A stretch of DNA of 64,000 nt from Microvirga lenta. Its GTDB lineage: Bacteria > Pseudomonadota > Alphaproteobacteria > Rhizobiales > Beijerinckiaceae. Both the position numbers and the translations under genes were made by a program. The notes beneath the pieces were generated by a model. That model ran no database searches, was not told where the DNA came from, and saw only the letters and a program-made list of their open reading frames with translations. The stretch covers positions 62,001 through 126,000 of the forward strand of contig NZ_JAJBBR010000006.1 in assembly GCF_020532555.1 (NCBI RefSeq). The letters run 5' to 3'. Each line of letters starts with the position of its first letter. The first letter of the stretch is position 1. Below, piece by piece: positions 10,072 through 22,846 of this stretch.

Positions 10072-10479
10072 TCAGTCGATGACCTCGACGATCTCGCGGG
10101 TCTGCGGATCGACCAGCACCGTCCTGTCGTTCACGACCGTGTAGCTGTAGGGGTTCTGGAGGCCGACGGTCGGCGGAACCGGATAGACCCTAACGCGGCT
10201 CGGGAGCGGCCGCCCGACGACGATCTCGTCGCTGACCCGGACGGAGGGGCGCCGCTGCGAGACGACATAGGTCCGCATGCGCGTGGATTCCTCGGCCGTC
10301 AGAATGCCGCCCGCGGCCGCACCGGCGATCCCGCCGACGGCTGCGCCGACCGGGCCGCCGACGACGGCGCCCGCAACGGCGCCGCCAGCGGCGCCGGTCG
10401 CGGCGCCGGTCTGGCAGGCGGCAAGGGGGATGGCGAGAAGGGTCAGAAGGGCGGCTGAAGTCAGGACATGATTGCGCAT
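10072..10479 (-). CDS. glycine-zipper lipoprotein with DUF1236-like C-terminus
   Basis: This is a small exported lipoprotein of 135 residues. The signal peptide MRNHVLTSAALLTLLAIPL ends in the lipobox LAAC, with the lipidated Cys near residue 22. It is followed by an alanine/glycine-rich glycine-zipper (GAAGGAVAGAVVGGPVGAAVGG) and a C-terminal region VGLQNPYSYTVVNDRTVLVDPQTREIVEVI, typical of DUF1236 proteins of the Hyphomicrobiales. The ATG at 10477-10479 has AAAGGAA upstream; a longer reading would hide the signal peptide. An outer-membrane-associated role is likely, but its function is unknown. Confidence 0.8.
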   Translation of the reverse strand: MRNHVLTSAALLTLLAIPLAACQTGAATGAAGGAVAGAVVGGPVGAAVGGIAGAAAGGILTAEESTRMRTYVVSQRRPSVRVSDEIVVGRPLPSRVRVYPVPPTVGLQNPYSYTVVNDRTVLVDPQTREIVEVID

Positions 10480-10691
10480 GGCGGATTCCTTTCCGGTTTG
10501 CACCATGCGAACGCGGTATAGCTTGAGCGGTTCCGTCAAGGTTGGACGTGTTCTCGAAACCCGGTTCGAAGGCTTCTCGGCGATTGGGAACAACGAGCTC
10601 TGCTGCGGAACAGTCAGGCTTCCCGTTCATTAACCCCGATTACGGGTGGAAACGTCGCGTCCAGACGACACGAACGGGGAGTCTTGCGCTC

Positions 10692-13007
10692 ATGAGCGAG
10701 AAGCCGAAAATCGAACCCTATACCGGTCCAGCAGGCGGATGGGGATCCGTCCGTTCGGTCGAGGGCATCCTGACCCGGGAAGGCCGCTTGGTCACCGGCA
10801 ACGCCATTCTTCTCAAGCAGAACAAGCCCGACGGTTATGCCTGCGTCAGCTGCGCCTGGGCCAAGCCGGCAGACCCGCATCCGTTCGAGTATTGCGAGAA
10901 CGGCGCCAAGGCGACGGCCTGGGAGCTCACGACGAAACGGGTTACGCCGGAATTCTTCGCCGAGCACCGGATCGCCGAGCTGAGGACATGGTCGGACCAC
11001 GACCTCGAGGAGGCCGGGCGTCTGACCCATCCGATGCGCTGGGACAAGGCATCCGACCGTTACCTGCCAGTGAGCTGGGAGGAGGCGTTCCGCGAGATCG
11101 GGCGTGAGCTGCAGGGCTTCGAGGACCCCGACCAGGTGATCTTCTACTGCTCGGGCCGTGCGTCGCTCGAGACATCCTACATGTGGGCGCTGTTCGCCCG
11201 GCTCTACGGCACGAACAACCTGCCGGACTCGTCCAACATGTGCCACGAGAGCACCTCGGTCGCTCTTCCCGAGAGCATCGGCGTCTCCGTGGGCACGGTT
11301 CTTCTCGACGACTTCAAGAAGACGGACTGCATCTTCTTCTTCGGCCAGAACGTCGGTACGAACAGCCCGCGCATGCTCCACCCCTTGCAGGAGGCCTCCA
11401 AGCGCGGCGTTCCGATCGTGACCTTCAACCCTCTGCGGGAAAGGGGCCTGGAGCGTTTCACCAATCCTCAGGCTCCGACGGAGATGCTGACCGGGTCCGA
11501 GACCCGGATCTCCTCGCAGTATCACCAGGTCAAGGCGGGCGGCGATATCGCGGCCATCATGGGCATGTGCAAGGCCCTCGTCGAGAGCGACGACAAGGCC
11601 CGCTCCGAAGGCAGGCCGCCCATCCTCGATCACGCCTTCATCGCCGAGCACACCCACGGCTTCGAGGATTTCGTCGAAGCCGTGCGGAGTTATCGGTGGC
11701 CCGATCTGGAATCCCAGTCCGGGCTGCCCCGGGCGGCCCTGGAGGCGGCGGCGGCGGAATATGCACGCGCCAAGGCCGTGATCGGCATCTACGGCATGGG
11801 GCTGACCCAGCATCGTACCGGCGTCGAGAACGTGCAGATGGTGGTCAATCTGCTGCTCCTGCGCGGCAATATCGGCAAGGAGGGCGCCGGAATCTGTCCC
11901 GTGCGCGGGCACTCCAACGTCCAGGGACAGCGCACCGTCGGCATCTCCGAGAAGCCCGAGCTAGTGCCGCTCGACAAGCTGAAGGAAAAGTACAATTTCG
12001 AACCGCCGCGCAAGACCGGCATGAACACGGTCGAGGCCTGCGAAGGCATCATCAAGGGCGAGGTGAAGGCATTCCTGGGCCTGGGCGGCAATTTCGTCCG
12101 CGCGGTTCCGGAAACTGCCGCCATGGAGCACGCCTGGTCGCGCCTGCGCCTGACCGTGCAGATCTCGACCAAGCTCAATCGCAGCCACCTGATCCACGGC
12201 GAGGTCGCCTATATCCTCCCGTGCCTCGGGCGCATCGAGATCGACGAGCAGGAAACCGGCCCGCAGGCCGTGTCCATCGAGGATTCCACCACCTGCATCC
12301 ACGGCTCGAAGGGCCACGCCAGGCCGGCGAGCCCCGATCTCCTGTCGGAGCCCAAGATCGTCGCCGAGATGGCGAAAGCGGCTCTTCCCCCGAAGAAGGA
12401 GGTGCCCTGGGACGAGTGGGTCGCCGACTACGCCCGCGTGCGGGACGCCATCGAGGAGACCTATCCGGACGACTTCCGCGACTTCAACGACCGCATGTGG
12501 CAGCCGGGCGGCTTTCCGCGTCCGGTCGCGGCGCGCGACCGCCAATGGAAGACGAAGACCGGCAAGGCGAACTTCATCGTGCCCCGGAGCCTGGAGGAGG
12601 CGCTCGGCCTTGCCGAGGAGAGCCGCGATATCCTGAAGCTCATGACGGTCCGCTCGAACGACCAGTTCAACACCACGGTTTACGGCTATCACGATCGCTT
12701 CCGGGGGATCAAAGGCACCCGCAGGGTCATCCTCATGAACCGGAACGACATGGCTCGCCTGGGCCTCGAGGAGGGCGAGATGGTGACCCTCAGGACCGCG
12801 GTGGACGATGGCGTGAGCCGCGAGGTGAGCGACATGCGCGTCACACCCTACGACGTGCCGGAAGGGTGCTGTGCCTCCTACTATCCGGAATGCAATCCGC
12901 TGATCCCGCTTTGGCATCATGCGGAGCGAAGCAAGGTGCCGGCCGCCAAGTCGATCCCGATCAGGATCGAGCGGATGGGGGCCAGGATCCCCGAGGCAGC
13001 GGAATGA
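10692..13007 (+). CDS. FdhF/YdeP-family molybdopterin oxidoreductase
   Basis: This is a molybdenum-bis-MGD oxidoreductase of 771 residues, of the YdeP branch of the formate dehydrogenase alpha superfamily. Near the N-terminus Cys51 and Cys54 (YACVSCAW) replace the usual 4Fe-4S motif, and Cys184 in [10 protein letters not shown] is the likely molybdenum ligand. The segments [13 protein letters not shown] and [13 protein letters not shown] are characteristic of the family. The enzyme is probably cytoplasmic, as there is no Tat signal. It overlaps fdhD by four bases (ATGA), so both are co-expressed; FdhD sulfurates such cofactors. Formate as substrate is not proven, because YdeP proteins have also been linked to acid stress. 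Confidence 0.88.
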   Translation: MSEKPKIEPYTGPAGGWGSVRSVEGILTREGRLVTGNAILLKQNKPDGYACVSCAWAKPADPHPFEYCENGAKATAWELTTKRVTPEFFAEHRIAELRTWSDHDLEEAGRLTHPMRWDKASDRYLPVSWEEAFREIGRELQGFEDPDQVIFYCSGRASLETSYMWALFARLYGTNNLPDSSNMCHESTSVALPESIGVSVGTVLLDDFKKTDCIFFFGQNVGTNSPRMLHPLQEASKRGVPIVTFNPLRERGLERFTNPQAPTEMLTGSETRISSQYHQVKAGGDIAAIMGMCKALVESDDKARSEGRPPILDHAFIAEHTHGFEDFVEAVRSYRWPDLESQSGLPRAALEAAAAEYARAKAVIGIYGMGLTQHRTGVENVQMVVNLLLLRGNIGKEGAGICPVRGHSNVQGQRTVGISEKPELVPLDKLKEKYNFEPPRKTGMNTVEACEGIIKGEVKAFLGLGGNFVRAVPETAAMEHAWSRLRLTVQISTKLNRSHLIHGEVAYILPCLGRIEIDEQETGPQAVSIEDSTTCIHGSKGHARPASPDLLSEPKIVAEMAKAALPPKKEVPWDEWVADYARVRDAIEETYPDDFRDFNDRMWQPGGFPRPVAARDRQWKTKTGKANFIVPRSLEEALGLAEESRDILKLMTVRSNDQFNTTVYGYHDRFRGIKGTRRVILMNRNDMARLGLEEGEMVTLRTAVDDGVSREVSDMRVTPYDVPEGCCASYYPECNPLIPLWHHAERSKVPAAKSIPIRIERMGARIPEAAE

Positions 13008-13849
13008 CCCCGCGTCTTTCTCCCGTCGTCCGTCTGCCGCGGGTCAGCGTCTCCGGGGACGCCGTCGCTGCGGGGGATAGGGTCGTGCCCGAGGAAACCC
13101 CGATCGCCTTCACCTATAACGGATCCGCACACGCGGTGATGATGGCGACGCCGGCGGACCTGGAGGATTTCGCCGTCGGCTTCAGCCTCTCCGAAGGCAT
13201 CATCGCATCGCCTGGCGATCTGGCTTCGATGGAGATCGTGGAGCACGAACTGGGGTGCGAGATACGGATGTGGCTGTCCGATGCCCGCGGCGAGTCCTAC
13301 CGGGCCCGGCGGCGCGCCCTGGCCGGGCCGGTGGGCTGCGGCCTGTGCGGAATCGAGTCCCTGGCGGAGGCGGTGCGCGCCGCCGAGCCGGTCCAGGGCG
13401 ACCTCCGCCTCCCGCCGGAGGCCATCGCCATGGCGATGGCCGACCTTTCCGACGCTCAGCGCCTCAATCGGGAGGCGCGGGCCGTTCATGCCGCCGCCTT
13501 CTGGCGGCCGGACCTGGGTCTGGTCGCCCTGCGCGAGGATGTCGGCCGCCACAACGCCTTGGACAAGCTGGCGGGCGCTCTCGCCCGGTCCGGTCAGCCG
13601 GCCTCTCGGGGCGCGGTGCTTCTCACGAGCCGCGTTTCCGTGGAAATGGTCCAGAAGGCTGCTCGCATGGGAGCGCCCATCCTCGCCGCCATCTCGGCGC
13701 CCACGGCGCTTGCGGTGCGGACGGCGCAGGCCTGCGGCATCACCCTTGTGGCCATCGCGCGAAGCGACAGGTTCGAGATCTTCACCCACGAGGAGCGGAT
13801 CTCCCTGGGGGATGGAAGGAGCGCCGATCTGCAGGCGGCCGCTTTCTGA
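13004..13849 (+). CDS. fdhD: formate dehydrogenase accessory sulfurtransferase FdhD
   Basis: FdhD passes sulfur from a cysteine desulfurase to the bis-MGD cofactor of formate dehydrogenase-type enzymes. The protein has 281 residues. The sulfur-carrying loop is present as GCGLCG, with Cys112 and Cys115. The sections [14 protein letters not shown] and [15 protein letters not shown] are hallmark FdhD motifs. Its ATG overlaps the stop of the YdeP-like gene, so it is translationally coupled to its probable client. A gap of about 100 bases separates it from the act operon. Confidence 0.95.
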   Translation: MTPRLSPVVRLPRVSVSGDAVAAGDRVVPEETPIAFTYNGSAHAVMMATPADLEDFAVGFSLSEGIIASPGDLASMEIVEHELGCEIRMWLSDARGESYRARRRALAGPVGCGLCGIESLAEAVRAAEPVQGDLRLPPEAIAMAMADLSDAQRLNREARAVHAAAFWRPDLGLVALREDVGRHNALDKLAGALARSGQPASRGAVLLTSRVSVEMVQKAARMGAPILAAISAPTALAVRTAQACGITLVAIARSDRFEIFTHEERISLGDGRSADLQAAAF

Positions 13850-13945
13850 AAGAAGGGAACGAAGCTGCGCTGAGCCGATTGTAAACAGCGAAGCTTCAAC
13901 CCGGGCCTCCGGCTCGACACACCAATAGGTGCGCGGCACGCAAAA

Positions 13946-14596
13946 ATGGCGCAGCTCTTCACACGAACGGCCAGCAACGCCTTTCGAGTCCTGATCGTCC
14001 TTACGCTTTTCTCGGTCGTGGGGGCAGGCGTACTCGGCTATGCGTGGTCGCGTGCCGACGCCACGTGGAACGTGGGCAAGCCGGCGGACCAGCCGGTTCC
14101 GTTCCGCCACGACCTGCACGCGGGCTCGCTCGGCATCGACTGCCGCTACTGCCATTCGACCGTGGAACGCGCCGCCGATGCCGGCATGCCCTCGGCTCAG
14201 ACCTGCATGACCTGCCATTCCCAGGTCTGGGTCGGCGCGAGCGTCCTCGAGCCGGTCCGTTCGAGTTTCGCGCTCGGACAGCCCCTCACATGGACCTCCG
14301 TGCATCGGCTGCCGGACTTCGCCTATTTCAACCACGCGGCTCACGTGACGAACGGGGTGGCCTGCGAAACCTGTCACGGCCGGGTGGATCAGATGACGAA
14401 GACGGTCAAGACCCAGACGCTCTCGATGGGCTGGTGCCTGGATTGCCACCGCGATCCGGCGCCTCATCTTCGTCCGCGGGAGGCCGTGTTCGTCATGGGC
14501 TACAAGCCGCACGGCCAGGATCTGCCGGAGGACATCCAAGCCTTCTATCGCGAGGCGTCTCGGCGACTCACCAGCTGCAACACATGCCATCGGTGA
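13946..14596 (+). CDS. actA: alternative complex III subunit A, pentahaem cytochrome c
   Basis: ActA is the multihaem electron-entry subunit of alternative complex III, a quinol:electron-acceptor oxidoreductase that replaces the bc1 complex. The protein has 216 residues, an N-terminal membrane anchor at about 12-34, and exactly five CxxCH haem sites: CRYCH, CMTCH, CETCH, CLDCH and CNTCH. Additional histidines, such as FRHDLHAG and YFNHAAH, can supply distal ligands. It opens a six-gene act operon and is followed almost without gap by actB. Confidence 0.92.
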   Translation: MAQLFTRTASNAFRVLIVLTLFSVVGAGVLGYAWSRADATWNVGKPADQPVPFRHDLHAGSLGIDCRYCHSTVERAADAGMPSAQTCMTCHSQVWVGASVLEPVRSSFALGQPLTWTSVHRLPDFAYFNHAAHVTNGVACETCHGRVDQMTKTVKTQTLSMGWCLDCHRDPAPHLRPREAVFVMGYKPHGQDLPEDIQAFYREASRRLTSCNTCHR

Positions 14597-14601
14597 ACGG
14601 A

Positions 14602-17541
<2,940 letters not shown>

Positions 17542-17545
17542 CGGA

Positions 17546-18856
17546 ATGGCAAGCGACGTGCAGGCCCTGACCAGCCCCGTCGCGGAGGTCCCGCTCTCGC
17601 CGCGCTTCGGCTGGGCCTGGTGGGTCGCGCTTGTGATTTCGGGAGTTCTGGTGCTCCTGCTCGGCTACACCCTGATGTCCGTGGTGCTCGTGGGCGTCGG
17701 GGTCTGGGGCGTCAACATCCCCTTCGTCTGGGGTTTCGACCTCATCAACTACGCCTGGTGGATCGGCATCGCCAACGGAGCGAGCCTCTTCGCCGCGAGC
17801 CTCGTTCTGCGCCAGCACGATCTGCGCACGGCCGTCAACCGCTTTGCGGAAGGCGTCGCCTTCTTCGCCGTCATCTGCGCCGGCATCTTTCCGATCTTCC
17901 ATCTCGGGCGCCCGTGGCTGTTCTACTGGGTCTTTCCCTATCCCGCGACCTTCCAGGTCTGGCCCCAGTTCCGCAGTACGCTCACCTGGGACTTCTGGGC
18001 CATCAGCACCCACGCGATCGTCACCAGCCTCCTGTGGTATGTGGGGCTCATCCCCGATCTCGCGACCCTTCGCGACCGCGCCAGGCGAAAGACCGTGAAG
18101 AAGATCTACGGTCTCTTCGCCCTCGGCTGGCGGGGCTCCGTGTATCAATGGGCCTATCACCAGCGCGCCTACCGCCTCGTCGCCATCCTGGTTCTGCCGC
18201 TGATCCTCATCATGCAGAGCACCGTCGCCTTCGAGTTCGCGGTAACGCTGGTGCCGGACTGGCACGAAACGCGCCAGCCGCTCCACTTCGTGGCCACCGG
18301 CCTCGCCCAGGGCCTGTCGATCGTCCTCCTCGTGGCCGTCATGCTGCGGTGGGGGTTGCGGCTCGAACGCTACATCGACGACAGGGACGTGGATCTGCTG
18401 GGCAAGCTCGTCCTCGCGAGCGCGCTCGTATCGGGTTATCTGTACATCGACGAGATCGCGAGCGCGTTTCTGGCAGATCCCATCACCCGCCAGTCGACCT
18501 TAACGCGCATGACGGGCGATTATGCCGGCTTCTACTGGGCCGCCATCGCCTACAGCGTCGTCATTCCGCAACTGTTCTGGCTCAAGGTCGCGCGCCAGAG
18601 CGTCCTGGCCGGTGTCTTCGTCGGGTTCTCCATCGGCGTCGGCGTGTGGCTCGACCGCTTCTCGATCATCATCGGGGGCCTTCAGACCGATTATCTTCCC
18701 TCCATCTGGAGAGACTACACCCCGACCATTCCCGAATGGGGCCTGTTCCTCGGCACGGTCGGGCTTTTCGCCGCGCTCGTGCTTCTCTTCATCCGCTTCC
18801 TGCCCGTCGTCTCCATGTTCGAGACCCGTCACGACGAGCATCTGGAGAAATCGTGA
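17546..18856 (+). CDS. actC: alternative complex III subunit C, NrfD-like quinol-site subunit
   Basis: ActC is an integral membrane subunit of the NrfD/PsrC family that carries a menaquinol or ubiquinol site. The protein has 436 residues and about ten hydrophobic helices. The family segments GVWGVNIPFVWGFDLINYAWWIGIANG and IFPIFHLGRPW are clear. The ATG at 17546 follows the ribosome site AAGGAG and lies four bases after actB. It ends overlapping actD. Together with ActF it forms the membrane core of the complex. Confidence 0.92.
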   Translation: MASDVQALTSPVAEVPLSPRFGWAWWVALVISGVLVLLLGYTLMSVVLVGVGVWGVNIPFVWGFDLINYAWWIGIANGASLFAASLVLRQHDLRTAVNRFAEGVAFFAVICAGIFPIFHLGRPWLFYWVFPYPATFQVWPQFRSTLTWDFWAISTHAIVTSLLWYVGLIPDLATLRDRARRKTVKKIYGLFALGWRGSVYQWAYHQRAYRLVAILVLPLILIMQSTVAFEFAVTLVPDWHETRQPLHFVATGLAQGLSIVLLVAVMLRWGLRLERYIDDRDVDLLGKLVLASALVSGYLYIDEIASAFLADPITRQSTLTRMTGDYAGFYWAAIAYSVVIPQLFWLKVARQSVLAGVFVGFSIGVGVWLDRFSIIIGGLQTDYLPSIWRDYTPTIPEWGLFLGTVGLFAALVLLFIRFLPVVSMFETRHDEHLEKS

Positions 18857-19389
18857 TGGCGGAGAAGCTCTATGGCATGATCGCCGAGTTCAGGAAGCCG
18901 GAGGCTCTTGCGGAGGCCGTGAAGGAGGCCAGCCGGGCCGGCTATACGCGGCTCGATGCGTTCAGCCCCTTTCCCTTGCGTGATGTAGCCCACCTCCTGG
19001 GAGCCCGGACCTCCGCCATTCCGTGGATCGCCGTCGTTGCCGGGCTGGCCGGCGCCGTCGTTCAATATGGCTCCCAGTACTGGATGAACGTGATCGACTA
19101 TCCCATCAATGTCGGAGGGCGGCCCCTTCACAGCTGGCCGACCTTCATTCCGGCGACCCTGATCGTCGCCATCCTCTGGGCGGGCGTGGCGACGCTTCTC
19201 GGTCTGCTGATCATCCTGCGCCTGCCGCGGCTCCATCATCCCATCTTCGCGGTCCATGGCTTCGAGCGCGCCTCAGAGGACCGCTTCTTTCTCTGCATCC
19301 TGAGCGAGGATCCGCTCTTCGACGAGGAGGGAACAAGGCGCTTTCTCGAAACGCTTGCTCCGCAGATCGTCCGCGAGGTTCCGGCATGA
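18856..19389 (+). CDS. actD: alternative complex III subunit D (DUF3341)
   Basis: ActD is a small membrane-anchored subunit of 177 residues. It has a soluble N-terminal part, MAEKLYGMIAEFRKPEALAE, of the DUF3341 type, with the sequence YTRLDAFSPFPL. Two membrane helices follow at about residues 55-75 and 98-120, then the conserved LPRLHHPIF and a cytoplasmic or periplasmic C-terminus. Start and stop overlap the neighbouring act genes by one and four bases, a sign of tight co-translation. Confidence 0.9.
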   Translation: MAEKLYGMIAEFRKPEALAEAVKEASRAGYTRLDAFSPFPLRDVAHLLGARTSAIPWIAVVAGLAGAVVQYGSQYWMNVIDYPINVGGRPLHSWPTFIPATLIVAILWAGVATLLGLLIILRLPRLHHPIFAVHGFERASEDRFFLCILSEDPLFDEEGTRRFLETLAPQIVREVPA

Positions 19390-19880
19390 GACCGGCCTTC
19401 GTGCTACTCGGCGCTGCGCTTCTGGCCGCCTGCGATTCAGGGACCGAGGTCACGCCCTCCATCTCCTCGACGCGGGTCGTTCAGCGGGCCTATGTGCCGG
19501 CGCCGCCCGGTGTCGTCCCCCGGGGCACGAGCGCCTATCTTGCCGCCGTCGCGCCTCCCGGTCCGGAGGTTACGCCGGAACTCATCCGCCGCGGCCAGGA
19601 GCGCTTCCTCGCCTTCTGCTCGCCATGCCACGGTCCGAACGGGCAGGGCAATGGACCGGTGGTCTCCCGCGGATTTCCGGCGCCGCCCTCCTACCATCAG
19701 GAGCGCATCCAGGCTTTATCGCCGGCCCAGATCGTGACTGTCATCACCTTGGGGAAAGGCATGATGTTTTCCTACGCGGATCGCGTGTCGCCGGAAGATC
19801 GCTGGGCCATCGCGCACTATGTCAAGCAGCTGCAGGCGAGCGGGCCCGCATCGGCGGCGGGTCAGAGGCCGGTCCCATGA
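19386..19880 (+). CDS. actE: alternative complex III subunit E, monohaem cytochrome c lipoprotein
   Basis: ActE is a lipid-anchored monohaem cytochrome c of 164 residues. The signal peptide ends in the lipobox LLAAC. The haem site CSPCH is preceded by RRGQERFLAF and followed by GPNGQGNGPV, with methionine ligand candidates in GKGMMFSYADRV. It receives electrons from ActA within the complex and probably hands them to the terminal oxidase. It overlaps actD and actF by four bases each. Confidence 0.9.
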   Translation: MRPAFVLLGAALLAACDSGTEVTPSISSTRVVQRAYVPAPPGVVPRGTSAYLAAVAPPGPEVTPELIRRGQERFLAFCSPCHGPNGQGNGPVVSRGFPAPPSYHQERIQALSPAQIVTVITLGKGMMFSYADRVSPEDRWAIAHYVKQLQASGPASAAGQRPVP

Positions 19881-20929
19881 GCACGTCAGTCGCCATCTCC
19901 CGGGGCAGGATCGTGGCTGGCCCGCTTCTGGTCGCGGCGGTTCTGGCAGCCCTGGCGGCCGTCCTCGTCCGGACGAGCGGGACCGGCCTCGAAGCCACCT
20001 ACGTGGTCTTCATCGTGGTCGCAGGGCTGGCGATGGGCAGTCTCGCCCTGCTGATGATCGGCCATCTCATGAACGAGGGCTGGCTTGCCCCGGTACGCTC
20101 GGAGGCCGAGGCCGCGGCGCTTACGATGCCGCTGCTCTTCCTCATGGGGATTCCGCTCGCTTTGGGTCTGGAGCAGCTCTTTCCGTGGGCCGATAACGGG
20201 ATCGACCTGCCGTCCGGTCGGACCGTCTTCCTCAGCCCCGCGTTTTTTCTCGTTCGCAGCGTCGTGTACATTCTGATCGCCAGCGTGATCGCATTCTGGC
20301 TCGCCGGCACCGGCAATCCGCGGCGCGTGAGTGGAATCGGGCTGTTCCTCCTCACTCCGGTGATCACGTTTGCAGCCTTCGACTGGGCCTTTTCGAGGGA
20401 TCCCACCTGGTGGTCGAGCCTCTTCGGTTTCGCCTTCGCGCTCAGCCAGGTTCTCGCCGCGCTTGCCCTGACCATCCTGATCACCCTGCTCAGGCCGGAG
20501 CATGCCGCGCCCGAGCGGATGAGGAGCCTGGAGCGGGCGCTCCTGACCCTGTCGCTCCTGGCGATCTGGACATGGTTCGGCCACTTCCTGATCGTCTGGC
20601 TCGCCAATCTGCCGGACGAGGCGGCTTGGTATCTCCGCCGGGCGGATCCCGGAAACCTGGTCCTGATCGGCATCGCGTTCGCCGCCATGATTCTCGCCGT
20701 CCTCATCCTGATCCCGACCGGCGTCAGCCGCCGCGTCATGATCGTTGGGAGCGTGCTGGTTCTCGTTCAGCATGGGGTGCACATGGTCTGGCTTCTCCAG
20801 CCGGTTCGGCGCCTGTCCTGGCTCGATCTCGGTCTCGCCCTTGCCGCGGCTGCAATCTGGATCGTCGCATTCGCGATCCTGATCCGGAGCCGACCGACCT
20901 ATGCGGAAGAAATGGCGGAGGAGCCTTAG
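19877..20929 (+). CDS. actF: alternative complex III subunit F, second NrfD-like membrane subunit
   Basis: ActF is the second polytopic membrane subunit, 350 residues with about ten helices. It is weakly similar to ActC. It shows MIGHLMNEGWLAPVRSEAEA near residue 60 and the conserved FDWAFSRDPTWWSSLFGFAF. In known complexes this subunit has a quinone-like site that may take part in proton movement. It is the last act gene and converges with a cytochrome c gene 23 bases away. No separate ActG subunit was found. Confidence 0.88.
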   Translation: MSTSVAISRGRIVAGPLLVAAVLAALAAVLVRTSGTGLEATYVVFIVVAGLAMGSLALLMIGHLMNEGWLAPVRSEAEAAALTMPLLFLMGIPLALGLEQLFPWADNGIDLPSGRTVFLSPAFFLVRSVVYILIASVIAFWLAGTGNPRRVSGIGLFLLTPVITFAAFDWAFSRDPTWWSSLFGFAFALSQVLAALALTILITLLRPEHAAPERMRSLERALLTLSLLAIWTWFGHFLIVWLANLPDEAAWYLRRADPGNLVLIGIAFAAMILAVLILIPTGVSRRVMIVGSVLVLVQHGVHMVWLLQPVRRLSWLDLGLALAAAAIWIVAFAILIRSRPTYAEEMAEEP

Positions 20930-20952
20930 AGCACGGCGTCGTTACGATGCCC

Positions 20953-21495
20953 CTAGTGCGGAGAGACGACGTTCCCGTCCGGATTGGGGAAGATGCGCTG
21001 GGTGCGAGGCGTGGTCTCGGCCGGGTCGGCGACGGAGCGATCAAGTCCCGGGAAGGATGGCTCCTGCCGCCGCAGGGTCGGGGCGGGCTCAGGGGGATAA
21101 ATCTCGATCCGGCTGCCCAGGGAGTAGAGATAGGAAGCGATATGGCGGGCCTCGGGCTCCGTGATGCCGAGGGACGGCATCCCCGTCTGTGCTTTCAGGG
21201 CCGGCGGATCCATCAGCCACGCGATCAGGTAGCGGGGTGAATTGGGGAGAAAGCCGGCCAGGAGACGTTGCTGGGAGTAATCGTCGAGGTGCGGCCCCAC
21301 TCTGCCTCGTGCTCCCCGGATCCCCTCGATGGCGTGACAGGTGCCGCAGCCATAGGCATAGATCAGGCTTCTCCCTTGCTCGGGATCGCCGCCTTGGATC
21401 GTCAGAAGCTCCGACTGCTCGGACGTATCGCTGCAGGCGGATAGCCCGGCGGCTCCGACGATGCTCAAAACCTGGATAAGACGGCGCGCTGTCAT
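20953..21495 (-). CDS. monohaem cytochrome c lipoprotein
   Basis: This is a predicted lipid-anchored class I cytochrome c of 180 residues. The signal peptide ends in LSAC, and the haem site CGTCH sits in YAYGCGTCHAIEGIRGARGRVGP. The PPALKAQTGMPSLGITEPEARHIASYLYSL part supplies the Met ligand and terminal helix. A proline-rich tail of about 45 residues is unusual. It lies on the opposite strand between the act operon and the caa3 oxidase, so it may carry electrons between them. The ATG at 21493-21495 directly precedes the signal peptide. Confidence 0.85.
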   Translation of the reverse strand: MTARRLIQVLSIVGAAGLSACSDTSEQSELLTIQGGDPEQGRSLIYAYGCGTCHAIEGIRGARGRVGPHLDDYSQQRLLAGFLPNSPRYLIAWLMDPPALKAQTGMPSLGITEPEARHIASYLYSLGSRIEIYPPEPAPTLRRQEPSFPGLDRSVADPAETTPRTQRIFPNPDGNVVSPH

Positions 21496-21808
21496 CTGCT
21501 TGTTTTCACAACCCCTGAGGCGGAAACCTTCAAAGCGTTGCCGTGTTCCAGTGGCGGAGGCGACAGGAGGCGCGCAGCCATGGCGGGACGGGCGCCAGAA
21601 TAGGCGGTGCTCATGGGGGATGGACATGATCGCATCCGCGAGGTGACGGTCCTCCAGAGGTGTGGGCCGGCAGGCGCGGCGGAGCGAGCAAAGGGCTGCT
21701 GCGGCAATAAGCGAGGTCGCTGGCAGGCGCTTTGCGACGGCTTTCAGGGAACCATCCGTCACGGTCAAGCTTTTCTGTTCAACCCACATAAGGCTCACGT
21801 AGGGCGGG
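21496..21808. promoter_or_regulatory. divergent intergenic region before the caa3 oxidase genes
   Basis: This is a 313-base region between the cytochrome c gene and coxB. It should contain both promoters. No FNR/FixK box with the pattern TTGAT-N4-ATCAA, terminator hairpin or convincing small gene was seen. Open frames in it look like chance readings. Confidence 0.4.
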
Positions 21809-22846
21809 ATGGACCTGAAATCGACACGACCTCGCCCGTCACGGGCGCTGGATCCGCTGCTGGCATGCACCAGATGGCTGGCGCTCGTCTCGGGGGTGCC
21901 GGTTCTTGCCGGGTGCAGCGGCATACAATCCGCCCTCGACCCCGCCGGCAACGACGCCTACGAAATCTACCTGCTCACCATCGTGATGACAGTCGGCGGC
22001 ACGCTCATCTTCGTCGGCGTGACCGCGCTTCTGCTCTATGCCATTTTCTCCCGTCCCGAGCAGAGGGCATGGCTCGGCACCCGACGCACCATCGTCTATG
22101 GCGGGCTTGCCTTTCCCATCGTGACCCTGACCTTTCTGCTGCCCTACGGCCTCACCGTCATGCGGGATACGGACGTGCCGACGGCCGACGCCTTGCAGAT
22201 CGAAGTGATCGGGGAGCAGTTCTGGTGGCGGGTGCGCTATCCTGCGGAGCAGGGGCAGCCGGAGGTTACGACGGCCAACGAGGTCGCGCTGCCTATCGGG
22301 CGCCGGGTCACGGTAACCGTCACTGCCGCCGATGTGATCCACAGCTTCTGGATCCCGAACCTGGCCGGGAAAATCGACATGATCCCCGGGCGGGTCAACC
22401 GCTTCAGCTTCACGGTGGAGCGCCCCGGCGTCTATCGCGGGGTCTGTGCCGAATTCTGCGGCGACCAGCACGCCCTCATGGCGTTCGACGTCCTGGCCAT
22501 GGAGGATGCCGAGTTTTCCGCCTGGCGCGCGGCGCAGGCGGCTCCTGCCCGGGAGCCGGTGACGCCCTTCCTCGAGCGGGGCCGCGAGCTGTTTCGCAGC
22601 GGCGGCTGCGGCAATTGCCACGCGATCAGGGGAACGGAGGCAAACGGTCAGTTCGGGCCCGATCTCACTCATGTGGGCAGCCGCCGCACGATCGGAGCCG
22701 GGCAGTTCCCCAACAATATCGGTACGCTCGGCGGCTGGATCGCCAACACGCAGCATCTCAAGCCTGGCGTGCGCATGCCGTCCTACGGCATGTTGACAGG
22801 CGAGGACCTGCGGGCCATCGCCGGATATCTGGAGAGCCTGAAATGA
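21809..22846 (+). CDS. coxB: cytochrome c oxidase subunit II of caa3 type, lipoprotein with cytochrome c domain
   Basis: This is subunit II of a haem-copper oxidase, 345 residues. A lipobox-like VLAGC puts a possible lipidated Cys at 36, and two membrane helices follow (about 53-80 and 94-117). The CuA ligands are His178, Cys213, Glu215, Cys217, His221 and Met224 (CAEFCGDQHALM). A fused cytochrome c domain with CGNCH (267-271) makes this the caa3 type, which accepts electrons directly from a cytochrome or from alternative complex III. It overlaps the next gene by four bases. Confidence 0.94.
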   Translation: MDLKSTRPRPSRALDPLLACTRWLALVSGVPVLAGCSGIQSALDPAGNDAYEIYLLTIVMTVGGTLIFVGVTALLLYAIFSRPEQRAWLGTRRTIVYGGLAFPIVTLTFLLPYGLTVMRDTDVPTADALQIEVIGEQFWWRVRYPAEQGQPEVTTANEVALPIGRRVTVTVTAADVIHSFWIPNLAGKIDMIPGRVNRFSFTVERPGVYRGVCAEFCGDQHALMAFDVLAMEDAEFSAWRAAQAAPAREPVTPFLERGRELFRSGGCGNCHAIRGTEANGQFGPDLTHVGSRRTIGAGQFPNNIGTLGGWIANTQHLKPGVRMPSYGMLTGEDLRAIAGYLESLK

